Positions 16,955 to 25,826 are shown, numbered from the stretch's first letter. The stretch is DNA of 64,000 nucleotides from CAZXYS01 sp964645005 (GCA_964645005.1 CAZXYS010000018.1:15602-79601), one strand, 5' to 3'. Made by a program: numbers and translations. The notes: generated by a model from the sequence alone, not told the origin.

Positions 16955-18400
16955 ATGGCTGATCTGTCAAGCATATTCCAAACCGGAGGCGGCGGGAACA
17001 CCCAGTTGGATGAATTGGTGCAGTCATACAAAGCCTCCCGGCAGTCTGAAGTCAATCAATTAAACCAAAAGAAATCGGAATTGGAGACGAGGAAGAAGTT
17101 CTTCAATAATCTGAATTCGAAGTTCAATTCTTTGATCGCTCAGTTGGATAAATTCCAGGCTGATGGCGCCAACGAGGACTTTGTGACAAGGAAGGCCGCC
17201 TCGTCGAACACGGATGTTTTGACTGCCTCGGGGAATAGCGAGGCGGCGCTCGGCTCTAACCAGATAACTGTCAACCGACTTGCTTCAAGCGATATCCTTA
17301 TTTCCGACAGAGTGAATCTTGACGATGCCTTCGGAGAAGCTGCCGGAACGAAGAGCTTCGATATTTCTGTCAATGGGAACACTACCACAGTAAATGCAAC
17401 TTTCGATGGCTCGGAGACTAACGAAGAAGCTCTAAACAAAATTGTCGCTGCGGTCAATAACGCGGATGATACCGGCGTATCGGCTGCGTTTATCAAGGAC
17501 ACCGCTGATACCGGCAGATTGACGTTCAATGCTTCCGAAAGCGGTACCACCAATGCCATTACATTCACCGATACCGACGGAGTCCTTGCAAATGTCGGCT
17601 TGAACGCTTCGCTGTTTTCGGATCCGAATAACAGGACGGTCGTCGGCGATACTACTGCGGGATACCAGCGGGCGGATTCGGCGCAACTCAACGCATCGCT
17701 GAATATAAATGGAATAAATGTTGTCAGGGATTCAAATACGATCGACGACCTGTTGAGCGGCGTCACGTTGAATCTGCATAAGGCGCAGGAATCGGGCGAT
17801 CAGCCGGTTTCTCTGACCACTGATATAGATACGGAAGCAGTAAAGAGTCTAATTGACGAATTTATTAACAAATATAATGATCTATTAAGTTTCTTACAAT
17901 CCAACAAAAATCAGCAGCGGCAGGATCCTTCGGTCTCAAGTCTTTATACAAATGTCAGGAGAGTGGTATCGCAGGAAGTTACCGGACTTGAAGATGGCGT
18001 CCCGAGCTATCTGATGTCCGCGGGCATCGAGGTCGGATCCGACGGGAAGCTTTCCATTACCGATACGGATCAACTCGAGGAACTTCTTAAAGATGATCCC
18101 GGGCAGGTTGCTAATTTATTCACTTCGGCTGACGGCTTTGCCGCCAAGCTGGAATCAGCTATACAGAGTTTTACCGGCGAAGATGGTTTAATCAAAAGCA
18201 GGACAAAATCGCTTTCGGAACAAATTGACCGGACAGTAGAGAAGAAAGAAAAATTACAGGAACGTATTGACTCGAAAGCAGAAGCTCTAAGAGAAGAATA
18301 TGAACGAGTGCTCAAAGTTTACCTGGAAGCAGAATCGCAATACCAGACTCTGCTTGATTATTCCGGCGGCGGCGGTTCATCCGGCGGCGGCTTATTCTAA
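16955..18400 (+). CDS. fliD: Flagellar filament cap protein FliD (HAP2)
   Basis: The 481-residue protein has the FliD N-terminal domain (DELVQSYKASRQSEVNQLNQ, then KSELETRKKFFNNLNSKFNS), a central region with the usual NASESGTTNAITFTDTDG type of repeat, and a C-terminal FliD domain (SLIDEFINKYNDLLSFLQSN and a long final coiled coil ending EAESQYQTLLDYSGGGGSSG). It caps the growing filament and folds arriving flagellin subunits. A Gly/Ser-rich tail closes the protein. GGTGC is the only weak ribosome site. Confidence 0.94.
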   Translation: MADLSSIFQTGGGGNTQLDELVQSYKASRQSEVNQLNQKKSELETRKKFFNNLNSKFNSLIAQLDKFQADGANEDFVTRKAASSNTDVLTASGNSEAALGSNQITVNRLASSDILISDRVNLDDAFGEAAGTKSFDISVNGNTTTVNATFDGSETNEEALNKIVAAVNNADDTGVSAAFIKDTADTGRLTFNASESGTTNAITFTDTDGVLANVGLNASLFSDPNNRTVVGDTTAGYQRADSAQLNASLNINGINVVRDSNTIDDLLSGVTLNLHKAQESGDQPVSLTTDIDTEAVKSLIDEFINKYNDLLSFLQSNKNQQRQDPSVSSLYTNVRRVVSQEVTGLEDGVPSYLMSAGIEVGSDGKLSITDTDQLEELLKDDPGQVANLFTSADGFAAKLESAIQSFTGEDGLIKSRTKSLSEQIDRTVEKKEKLQERIDSKAEALREEYERVLKVYLEAESQYQTLLDYSGGGGSSGGGLF

Positions 18401-18435
18401 GTTTATCAACTATAATTATTCTATGGAGGTCGCAA

Positions 18436-18861
18436 ATGATTATTTCAATAGAAGGGTTACCTCCTATAGTTGTTCAGGAAATAGATAAAGAGCTAAGAAC
18501 GAATGTTAGGGAAGGCGAACAGCAGGCTTCGGCGGAAATTGAGATTAACAGGGCATATGAAACAAAGAACAGAAACGTAAAGGAAAATAAAAATAAGCCC
18601 GTTAAGGATAATCAACAAAACGAAGGACAGAAAAAAATAGATTTCGACGAACTGGCTAAAAATATTAAAGGACTATTAGGCAATGACGATCTTTCAATTG
18701 AATTTTCACGGGATAAAGAGCTTAACAAGCTCATTCTCAAAATTATCGATAAAAAAACAGAAGAACTTATCAAGCAATTCCCGCCGGAAATTACATTGAA
18801 GATCGCAAGGATTGTAGCATCAACATTCGGAAGCGGACAGGTAACCAATGTCAAAGTTTGA
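18436..18861 (+). CDS. flaG: FlaG family flagellar protein
   Basis: The 141-residue protein has a charged, low-complexity N-terminal half (KNKPVKDNQQNEGQKK) and a conserved C-terminal FlaG domain: LSIEFSRDKELNKLILKIID, then KKTEELIKQFPPEITLKIAR. FlaG proteins of Gram-negative bacteria influence filament length and usually sit beside fliD, as here. GGAGG precedes the ATG by seven bases. The last 14 bases overlap the next gene. The exact role of FlaG in filament growth is not settled. Confidence 0.85.
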   Translation: MIISIEGLPPIVVQEIDKELRTNVREGEQQASAEIEINRAYETKNRNVKENKNKPVKDNQQNEGQKKIDFDELAKNIKGLLGNDDLSIEFSRDKELNKLILKIIDKKTEELIKQFPPEITLKIARIVASTFGSGQVTNVKV

Positions 18862-19210
18862 CAAGAACAAAATATACGGATTGCTGGATGATTTTTCCGG
18901 CAGAGCATACCAGATTGACAGGATATTGTCGAAAGACGATAAACTGCAGGAACAAGAGATAGATACATTGAATCGTTTATATGGTAAGAGAAAGGAAATC
19001 ATAGAGAATCTGGAAAAAATTTTGAATTCTGAAGAAGGTTCGATATTTTTAAAGGAAAATCAGAACGATTGGCAGAGTAAAATTAATCCGGTCCTCGAGC
19101 TCGACAAAAGAAATCTGGACAAATTAAACTCAAGGGTAAAGGAGATAGGAGGCGATCTGAAGCAGTTAAATAAACAGAAATCCGTGTTAATTTACACTAA
19201 AGAAAAATAA
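18848..19210 (+). CDS. Putative FliT-like flagellar chaperone or hypothetical coiled-coil protein
   Basis: The 120-residue protein is highly charged and helical throughout (EQEIDTLNRLYGKRKEIIEN, then LNSRVKEIGGDLKQLNKQKS), as expected for small flagellar export chaperones such as FliT or FlgN. Sequence alone does not identify it. Its start overlaps the end of flaG by 14 bases, so it is translationally coupled to the cluster, and flgM follows 27 bases later. The position downstream of fliD supports a chaperone for FliD or for the hook-filament junction proteins. Confidence 0.6.
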   Translation: MSKFDKNKIYGLLDDFSGRAYQIDRILSKDDKLQEQEIDTLNRLYGKRKEIIENLEKILNSEEGSIFLKENQNDWQSKINPVLELDKRNLDKLNSRVKEIGGDLKQLNKQKSVLIYTKEK

Positions 19211-19237
19211 ATACTGAAATAAATCTGAGAAGAAAAA

Positions 19238-19498
19238 ATGAAATTAGGACCAGTTCAACCGGGAAAACCAACAAACACTCAGAATGAAAAGAGTAAGGTA
19301 GAGAAAAACTATCAGACCAGCGAAGGAGCTTCGGTCAGTAAATCTACCGATAAACTGGAACTATCTGAGGAAGCCAAAAAATTAATACCGATCAAGCAAA
19401 AAATTGACGACGGTTTTTATAATAGCTATGAGACTATACGAAAAACCGCAATAAAAATACTGCAACAACTACCATCCGAAAATAATCAAAATCAATAA
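19238..19498 (+). CDS. flgM: Anti-sigma-28 factor FlgM
   Basis: The 86-residue protein has a disordered N-terminal half (KPTNTQNEKSKVEKNYQ) and a FlgM-like C-terminal half with DKLELSEEAKKL, IKQKIDDGFYNSYETIRK and TAIKILQQL, which would bind sigma-28. In the known circuit FlgM holds sigma-28 inactive until the hook is finished and FlgM is secreted. Its place at the end of the filament operon agrees. The stop codon (19496-19498) is followed at once by the first base of a family A repeat. Confidence 0.8.
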   Translation: MKLGPVQPGKPTNTQNEKSKVEKNYQTSEGASVSKSTDKLELSEEAKKLIPIKQKIDDGFYNSYETIRKTAIKILQQLPSENNQNQ

Positions 19499-19674
19499 GA
19501 GGCTGTTTCATATATGTATGATAATTTTGAAAACGTCATTCTGAGCGCAGCGGAGTTGAGCTTGCGAAATCCCGCTTTAGCGGGGAATCCGGTATTCAAC
19601 GGATTCCTGCCCTGCCAAAGCAGGTTCTAAAGACATTCGCAGGAATGACATTTCCTGACCTTCGGGAAAGTCTC
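19499..19674. mobile_element. Family A MITE-like element, copy 2 (176 bp)
   Basis: The element begins GAGGCTGTTTCATAT directly after the flgM stop codon and ends GGGAAAGTCTC. The interior contains GAAATCCCGCTTTAGCGGGG and the conserved GGATTCCTGCCCTGC...GCAGGAATGACA structure. It is longer than copies 1 and 4 because it includes the TCTGAGCGCAGCGGAGTTGA segment, as do the 26373 and 60417 copies. Confidence 0.7.
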
Positions 19675-19825
19675 TTTTTTGCTTCAATATTACCCTCCAT
19701 TTTCACGTTTATTATACCAGACATTTTCAATTTTTTCCTTAGCGTAAAATTTTTGAATAACCCCTAATAGTTCATTAGAACTTGATCTGTATTACTAACA
19801 TAATGATATTTAACAACTTAGCTGA

Positions 19826-19891
19826 ACCGCCCCGTAAAGCCTTTGGCTTCACTCTCCTCCTTACAAAGGAGGGGAAAAGAAGGGGTGGGGG
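19826..19891. repeat. Family D palindrome, copy 2
   Basis: ACCGCCCCGTAAAGCCTTTG begins the element; CTCCTCCTTACAAAGGAGGG is its centre and AGAAGGGGTGGGGGT its end. It is the reverse orientation of the copy at 42018-42082. The remaining bases of the 19675-20147 gap are AT-rich sequence likely to include the ssb promoter; I see no gene there. Confidence 0.7.
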
Positions 19892-20147
19892 TAAATTTTT
19901 GGGAATAAGTGATTTATTCAAATATAAGTCTATTCAAATGCAAAATCTGGGATAAATTTTTGTTTATTTGTTAAAAATCATCAAAAGTGATATTTGCAAT
20001 TTATTATGTTATAACAACTTGTAAAAATAATAGGTGCAATCGATAAAAATATTTGCATTTCTTTCATATTTTTTACATTTAGTAGAAAATTACTTATATT
20101 GATACACCGTTCATTGGATTTTTTACGCATAGTTAGGAGTATATAGA

Positions 20148-20672
20148 ATGTCGAGAACGTTGAACAAAGTGATGCTGATCGGTAATGTAGGAAAGCACCC
20201 TGAGCTTAGGTACACCCCAAGCGGTATACCTGTTATCAATTTCAGACTTGCAACTTCCGAAGCAAAAAGAGGAAAGGACGGATCGATCAGAGAAAAGACC
20301 GACTGGCATACGGTCGTTGCATGGAGAGGATTGGCTGAAGTTATCAACAAAATAGTCAAAAAAGGGTCGAAGGTATATGTAGAAGGCAGAATTCAAACGA
20401 GAAATTTCCAGGATAAAAACGGTAGGAGAAGACATGTCGTGGAAGTTCTCGCACACCATCTTCTTATACTTGATAATCGCAAAAATAGAAACGAGCAAAA
20501 AGATCAGGATGAATCAGCTCAGAACCATGCCGAGAGTACGGACAATAATGACAGTGAGATACTCGACAGCTATGATAACTTCGATGGCGGCGATACGGAT
20601 TATACTGACGATGATTATGACGACAATAACAAGGATTCTAATAAATCCGACGGCAATGACATTTTGTTTTGA
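20148..20672 (+). CDS. ssb: Single-stranded DNA-binding protein
   Basis: The 174-residue protein has a complete OB fold: LNKVMLIGNVGKHPELRYTP, then DWHTVVAWRGLAEVINKIVK, KGSKVYVEGRIQTRNFQDKN and RRRHVVEVLAHHLLIL. The C-terminal tail is long and acidic and ends NDILF, matching the DDIPF-type tip that docks DNA repair and replication proteins. TAGGAG lies before the ATG. It binds single-stranded DNA as a tetramer in replication, recombination and repair. The acidic repeat (TDYTDDDYDDNN) is longer than usual. Confidence 0.96.
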   Translation: MSRTLNKVMLIGNVGKHPELRYTPSGIPVINFRLATSEAKRGKDGSIREKTDWHTVVAWRGLAEVINKIVKKGSKVYVEGRIQTRNFQDKNGRRRHVVEVLAHHLLILDNRKNRNEQKDQDESAQNHAESTDNNDSEILDSYDNFDGGDTDYTDDDYDDNNKDSNKSDGNDILF

Positions 20673-20797
20673 AAATTATACCATAATTAAATTTTCCTCA
20701 AAAAGTAATAACTTCTTAGATGTTAATAATTTGTGGAAAAGTAATTTATTAAAAATGCAAAAATTTTATTAATTTACCAATAAAAAACTTTGCATTT

Positions 20798-21837
20798 ATG
20801 GTACGTCACAACTCAAAAAATCAACTCAGCATCGAGGAATTTAAGACTCCTTTTCAAAAAAGTCTTAATCCGGAAAACAGATGGGCAAAATTAAGCTTGC
20901 AGATTCCCTGGGATAAGCTTGCGGAAATTTACTATGGAAATATGTCTAAAGATCAGGGCGCTCCGTGCCGTGATGCCCGCATGGTAATCGGAGCTATGAT
21001 AATAAAACATAAGCTGAATCTTTCCGACGAGGAGACAGTCAGACAGATTCAGGAGAACCCGTACATGCAATATTTTCTTGGTTTTACAGGCTTCACCGAG
21101 GAACCGGTATTCGTACCAAGTTTGTTCGTAGAAATCCGCAAACGTCTTGGCGCAGATAAATTCGATGAAATGAACAAGGAAATCATGGATAAAGCTTTTT
21201 CTGGGGATAAAAAGTCAAAACAAGGTAGAAATAAAACTACACCGGCAGGAGGCTCTTCAACGGGCGATGGCAGCAGTGATAATAGTGATAAGGACAGTCC
21301 GAATAAAGGAAAATTAATCCTGGATGCGACGGTAGCTGAGCAGGCAATAAAATATCCTAATGAGATCTTGAACTGCTCAATGACAGCCGCCAGGAAAGCG
21401 AACGCCTGATAGATATGTTATATGAAAAGACCGATCTGACCACGAAGCCGCGAACTTATCGTCGCAAAGCGCGCAATGACTTTTTATCGACAGCAAAGAA
21501 AAAGAAAAAAAGCAAGAAAGAACTAAGGAAAGCAATAGGCAAGCAACTCCGTTACCTGAGAAGGAATTTATCTCACATAGAAAAATTACTTGACATGATT
21601 GGCGAAAGCCGCTTTCCATTAACAGCGCGAGATCAGCAAATATACTGGGTGATCCAAGAGATCTACAGGCAGCAAAAGCAGATGTACGATGATCGTATAA
21701 ACCGGTGCGGCGACAGAATAGTAAGCATAAGCCAACCGCATGTCAGACCGATAATTCGAGGGAAAACTACGCAAAACATAGGGGAGTTGGATAGCATGTA
21801 TCTTTTTCGTAATGAATATCGTGGAGTTGAGTACTAA
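20798..21837 (+). pseudogene. IS1182-type transposase, frameshifted and truncated
   Basis: The first frame (20798-21409) holds the DUF772-type N-terminal domain: WAKLSLQIPWDKLAEIYYGN, PCRDARMVIGAMIIKHKLNL and MQYFLGFTGFTEEPVFVPSL, followed by the first part of the DDE domain (KLILDATVAEQAIKYPN). At about 21362 the frame is lost. The following codons in another frame, read from 21364, continue the protein as DLELLNDSRQESERLIDMLY and YEKTDLTTKPRTYRRKARND to 21837. Removing two bases (GA of a duplicated GAGA) restores one reading frame. The end stops after RGKTTQNI, before the remaining DDE residues, so about the last third of a normal IS1182 transposase is absent. I see no clear terminal inverted repeats. 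It is an inactive remnant. Confidence 0.85.
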
Positions 21838-22304
21838 AAAAATTAATTCTTTTTTTATTTTTCAATAAAAGGCAAAATTTTAAAATTTAAATTCATTTTA
21901 ATCAAAAAAATTAATTTTAGATAAAAACTGTAGTTTTTGAGGAAACCTTAAATAATATCTCTATAGCAATAAAACATTAAAACAGAATTAGTTACTGGTA
22001 ATTTCAACACTTTTAATATCATAATTTTTAATTTTTTTTATTAGAAAAAAAATTAAATGAAATGTTAACATTACAGTCTGATACTGTGATTTAACGGAGG
22101 AGGTGTAAATTATTAACTATTTTATGAAAGATAATAAAACTATAATAAATTATAGGATATTAGCTGAATCAATTTTACAATATTTTGATAGAAAATAATG
22201 GCGGTATTCACTAAGCACCCGTATATTATTAATTTACATCGTTTATTATTTTAATGAATTAAATAATTTTACTTTTCGTTTATATTTTATTAATTTTGTT
22301 GTAT
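21838..22304. other. AT-rich spacer without a gene
   Basis: This stretch between the transposase remnant and the riboswitch is strongly AT-rich. It contains one GGAGGAGG string at 22097-22104, followed by no credible reading frame: the only ORF after it has 24 codons and sits too far away. It must hold the promoter of the riboswitch transcript, but I cannot place it with confidence. Confidence 0.5.
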
Positions 22305-22388
22305 CCGTTGGAGGTGCTTAGCCGAGTAAGGCGAAGCTGAGAAAAACTCCTGGAACCTGAACAGGTTAATGCCTGCGTAGGGAAACGG
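22305..22388 (+). promoter_or_regulatory. TPP riboswitch (THI element)
   Basis: The sequence fits the thiamin pyrophosphate aptamer: P1 CCGTT/AACGG (22305-22309 and 22384-22388), P2 GGAG/CTCC, a small P3 GCC...GGC, the conserved GCTGAGA, then GGAACCTGAACAGGTTAATG and CCTGCGTAGGGAA. It lies about 95 bases before the TonB receptor ATG, so the receptor is expected to be repressed by intracellular TPP. Downstream, TTTTCTCAG (22410-22418) is the exact complement of CTGAGAAAA (22337-22345) in the aptamer core and could form an alternative structure. Confidence 0.93.
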
Positions 22389-22483
22389 TGCTAAGACCAC
22401 CACAAAGACTTTTCTCAGTAAAACCCTTGCCGGTTGTAAGACTCCATAAGTTAATTGTAGAATAAATTTATATGGAGATCATT

Positions 22484-24907
22484 ATGAACCGGATTTTTTT
22501 CTCACTCATTTTACTTACGGTCTTACCCGTATTCCTTTTTTCGCAAAAGGAAAATGGAAAGGAGGAAGATTCACTCAAGGTATACACTGTACCCAGCATT
22601 ACGGTATCCACCAATCGGGTGGAAGAGAATAAATCGCCCGTGCCTTTCTCTGAAATTACCGAGTCCGATATACAGATGAAATATACAAACGAAGATGTGC
22701 CCCAGTTTATGAAGGGATTGCCTTCGATTCACGTATATTCTTATAACGGGAATAATATCGGCTACTCGGAGCTTAATATGCGTGGTTTTGATCAGCGTCG
22801 GATCTCTGTTATGATTAACGGCGTACCGCAAAATGACCCCGAAGACCATAATGTCTATTGGATCGATTTCCCCGATCTGGCGGAAAGTCTGGAGAATATC
22901 CAAATACAACGCGGCGCGGGGATAAGCACCTACGGCGCCGCGGCTATCGGCGGAAGCATTAACCTGCAGACGTCAAATTTCACCCAGAGGCAGAAACTCA
23001 AGATAAGTACCGGGCTTGGCTGGCAGGAATACGCATCTTCCGGTGATACCAAGTACGAGCAGGCTATGAGCAAATATATGGCTGAATTTTCTTCAGGAAT
23101 GGTTGGCGATTACGCGTTTTACGGCAGATTGTCCAAAGTAAATACCATCGGCTACCGCGACCGCTCATGGGCTAATTTGAACAGTTTTTTCTTCAGCGGC
23201 GCCCGCTTTGATGATAATTTTACTACTCAGATCAACATTTTTGGCGGACCGCTGAGAGACGGGCTCGTCTATAACGGGCTGCCCAAAAAATGGGTCGATG
23301 ACCTTGCTAAAAGAAGAAAGAATCTCGCTTATGCAGGATTTGCATACGATTCTACCGGTAGAAATATACTTTATACTACCGAACGCCGCCCCCAGGAAGA
23401 GGAATATTTTTCTCAGCCGCATTATGAATTGCTCAACGACTGGCAAATCAATGAAAACATCGCATTGAAATCGACCCTGTTTTATTATACCGGCGACGGA
23501 TATTTTGATTATGATGAGTCCTGGGCTGGTCCTGAGCAATTCCGATTGAAACCGGAATATGGCTATGATACTACACTAAGTCCGGAGCGGGCAATTGTAA
23601 GAGCTTATGTCGGCAATAAACACGGCGGCTGGATACCACGTCTGGTACTGGATCATAAAAGGGGAACATTCACTGCGGGAGCCGAGATAAGGCTCCATCG
23701 TTCCGATCATTGGGGTAAGATCCTTCATGCTGCTAATCTACCGAGTGATTTAAATCCCGATTATAAATTCTATAGTTATGATGGTGTGAGAGATATATTC
23801 TCTCTCTTTGTATCGGAGCAGTATGAATTGTCCGATGAACTGCTCGTCAGCGCTGAATTGCAGGGTGTAAGGCATACTTACGCCATCGAAAATGAGAAGA
23901 AAGGAAAAGTATATGCGAAATATCTTAGCGGGGAAGTCGGCGGCGGCATTGACACTGTAAGCGGCGGCGGCAGGCTGTTTACTACCGTCTGGTGGTTCTT
24001 GAATCCCCGGCTCGGAGCTACATGGAATTATAAAGAGAATATGAGAGTTTACGGCTCGGCGGCGTTTACTCAGCGCGACCCCCGCATGAAAAATCTGTAT
24101 AATGCCTCTTCCGCTTACTGGGGCGATAAGCCGCTGTTTGAATCGGACACTCTTGAGGACGGCACGGATGTTTATGATTTTTCTAATCCGATTGTAAAAT
24201 CGGAGAAGATGCTCGATCTGGAACTGGGTTGGAATTATCGCGACGAGCGTTATAATTTTCGGGTGAACGGCTTCTGGATGGAATATTTCGATGAACTTGT
24301 GAAAAGCGGCAAAGTGGATATTCACGGCGAACCGATTGACGGTAATGCGCCTCGCTCGCGACACGCAGGAATTGAATTGCAAGGAACGGCTTTGCTTTTA
24401 GAAGGTAAATACGGGAAACTGAAACTACACGCCAATTCAACTATTAGCCGGAATGAGATAATCGAGTATAATTATTTGCTTGGCAAGGAAAACGGCAGAG
24501 ATATAACAGTCCCGCTGGGCGGTAATTCCATAGCGGGCTTCCCAGATTTTATGGCTAATTTCGGATTTTCTTATCAATATAAAAATGCCTATATATCTCT
24601 TGACGGGCATCATATTGGTGAATATCGCACGGACAGCTTCGGCGATATGCTGCAGAATAATCAGACTCTGATAAATCACTTACAGAATAAAGGAACATAT
24701 TATTATGACAATGTTCTAGAGCCTTACACAGTGATGAATCTCGATCTTGCTTATACTATCGAGAATGTTTTCAAATTCCGCAAGTTGAGATTCCATCTGC
24801 GAGTGAATAATCTGCTTAATGAAATTTACGCCGCAGGGGCGGAAGGTATGGAATTCTTCCCCGGCGCAGAGAGAAATGTGTTTATGAACGTTGATTTTGA
24901 GTTCTGA
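22484..24907 (+). CDS. TonB-dependent outer-membrane receptor, probably for thiamin or a precursor
   Basis: The 807-residue protein has a signal peptide (NRIFFSLILLTVLPVFLFSQ), a plug domain (about 40-180; VPQFMKGLPSIHVYSYNGNN, LNMRGFDQRRISVMINGVPQ, YGAAAIGGSINLQT) and a long beta-barrel ending in an aromatic residue (VDFEF). The start at 22484 has GGAG six bases upstream; an in-frame ATG at 22472 overlaps that site. It takes an unknown ligand across the outer membrane with TonB/ExbBD energy. The TPP riboswitch in its leader is the key evidence for thiamin, TPP or a pyrimidine/thiazole moiety as ligand, in line with thiamin-regulated TonB receptors described in Bacteroidetes. No other thi gene is adjacent. 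Confidence 0.9.
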   Translation: MNRIFFSLILLTVLPVFLFSQKENGKEEDSLKVYTVPSITVSTNRVEENKSPVPFSEITESDIQMKYTNEDVPQFMKGLPSIHVYSYNGNNIGYSELNMRGFDQRRISVMINGVPQNDPEDHNVYWIDFPDLAESLENIQIQRGAGISTYGAAAIGGSINLQTSNFTQRQKLKISTGLGWQEYASSGDTKYEQAMSKYMAEFSSGMVGDYAFYGRLSKVNTIGYRDRSWANLNSFFFSGARFDDNFTTQINIFGGPLRDGLVYNGLPKKWVDDLAKRRKNLAYAGFAYDSTGRNILYTTERRPQEEEYFSQPHYELLNDWQINENIALKSTLFYYTGDGYFDYDESWAGPEQFRLKPEYGYDTTLSPERAIVRAYVGNKHGGWIPRLVLDHKRGTFTAGAEIRLHRSDHWGKILHAANLPSDLNPDYKFYSYDGVRDIFSLFVSEQYELSDELLVSAELQGVRHTYAIENEKKGKVYAKYLSGEVGGGIDTVSGGGRLFTTVWWFLNPRLGATWNYKENMRVYGSAAFTQRDPRMKNLYNASSAYWGDKPLFESDTLEDGTDVYDFSNPIVKSEKMLDLELGWNYRDERYNFRVNGFWMEYFDELVKSGKVDIHGEPIDGNAPRSRHAGIELQGTALLLEGKYGKLKLHANSTISRNEIIEYNYLLGKENGRDITVPLGGNSIAGFPDFMANFGFSYQYKNAYISLDGHHIGEYRTDSFGDMLQNNQTLINHLQNKGTYYYDNVLEPYTVMNLDLAYTIENVFKFRKLRFHLRVNNLLNEIYAAGAEGMEFFPGAERNVFMNVDFEF

Positions 24908-24913
24908 TGTGGA

Positions 24914-24958
24914 AATCCCCTTTATCCTCTCCAAAAAAAGGGGGGGGATTTAGGGGTA
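24914..24958. repeat. Family D palindrome, copy 3 (short)
   Basis: AATCCCCTTTATCCTCTCC is followed by AAAAAAAGGGGGGGATTTAG, giving a pyrimidine arm and purine arm that pair imperfectly. It lies within ten bases of the receptor stop and could serve as a transcript end. It is a shortened version of the family D sequence. Confidence 0.5.
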
Positions 24959-25062
24959 ATTTTTGGAATTAAACTTTCAATTCAAAGCCATCAATTAATT
25001 CATAAATTATGTTATGAATTATTAACAAATAATTTTTTGTCTACGCATTCTTTTAAAAAATA

Positions 25063-25821
25063 ATGATAGACATAAATAACATAAGTAAAATTAAAATTCG
25101 CTTCTACGAAGAGCTTAATGATTTGCTGCCTGAGAATAAACGAAAAATCACCTTTGAATTGAATCCACAGATCGGGCAATCAGTGAAGGATTTGATAGAA
25201 GCGCAGGGGGTGCCGCATACTGAAGTCGATTTGATCCTTGTAAATGGCGAATCTGTTGGATTTGAATATATAGTCAATCCCGGCGATAGAATTTCGGTTT
25301 ATCCGAATTTTGAAGCTCTGGATATTTCGGAAGTTACGAAATTACGCGAAAAACCGCTGCGTGATACAAAATTCATTGTGGATGTAAATCTTGGCAAGCT
25401 TGCGAAATATCTACGACTGCTGGGATTTGATACAATCTATAGGAATGATCTTGAAGACGTTGAAATTGTCGAAATAGCCAACGAAAAGCAACGTATTATC
25501 ATAACTCGTGATCTTGGAATCCTTAAGAGGAATGAAGTGCGGCGCGGATATTTCGTTCGAAGTCAGGATCCAATCAAGCAGGCAAAAGAAGTTGTAAGGA
25601 AATTTGATCTGGTAAATTCTGTGCAGCCATTTAGTTTATGTCTTGATTGCAATGGAAAACTCGAAGAGGTAAGCAAAGATGAGATTGCCGACCGGCTCTT
25701 GCCCGGAACTAAAAAAAACTTTAAAATATTCCATATCTGTGCAAACTGCCGAAAGATATACTGGGAAGGAAGCCACCATGAAAGGATGCGGAGGATAGTA
25801 GAAGAAATATTATCATCATAA
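25063..25821 (+). CDS. Mut7-C RNase-domain protein with N-terminal ubiquitin-like (MoaD/ThiS) domain
   Basis: The 252-residue protein combines two domains. Residues 1-90 look like a beta-grasp ubiquitin-like domain (IKIRFYEELNDLLPENKRK, VNGESVGFEYIVNPGDRISV) without a C-terminal Gly-Gly. Residues 100-250 form a Mut7-C domain of the PIN-like RNase fold: KFIVDVNLGKLAKYLRLLGF, IIITRDLGILKRNEVRRGYF, then a zinc ribbon with CLDCNGK and CANCRKIYWEGSHHERM. This fusion is widespread and usually annotated as a Mut7-C ubiquitin/RNAse domain protein; its RNA target is not known. It stands alone and is convergent with the truncated epimerase at 25827. Confidence 0.9.
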   Translation: MIDINNISKIKIRFYEELNDLLPENKRKITFELNPQIGQSVKDLIEAQGVPHTEVDLILVNGESVGFEYIVNPGDRISVYPNFEALDISEVTKLREKPLRDTKFIVDVNLGKLAKYLRLLGFDTIYRNDLEDVEIVEIANEKQRIIITRDLGILKRNEVRRGYFVRSQDPIKQAKEVVRKFDLVNSVQPFSLCLDCNGKLEEVSKDEIADRLLPGTKKNFKIFHICANCRKIYWEGSHHERMRRIVEEILSS

Positions 25822-25826
25822 TCTTA

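Noticed and set aside
17140..17766. 208-codon minus-strand frame
   Set aside because: It is antisense to fliD, and its Ser/Val-rich composition mirrors the fliD codons.
22124..22198. 24-codon ORF after GGAGGAGG
   Set aside because: The purine-rich string is too far from the ATG and the product has no features. It lies in an AT-rich spacer.
23750..24382. 210-codon minus-strand frame
   Set aside because: It is antisense to the TonB receptor gene, without ribosome site or family resemblance.
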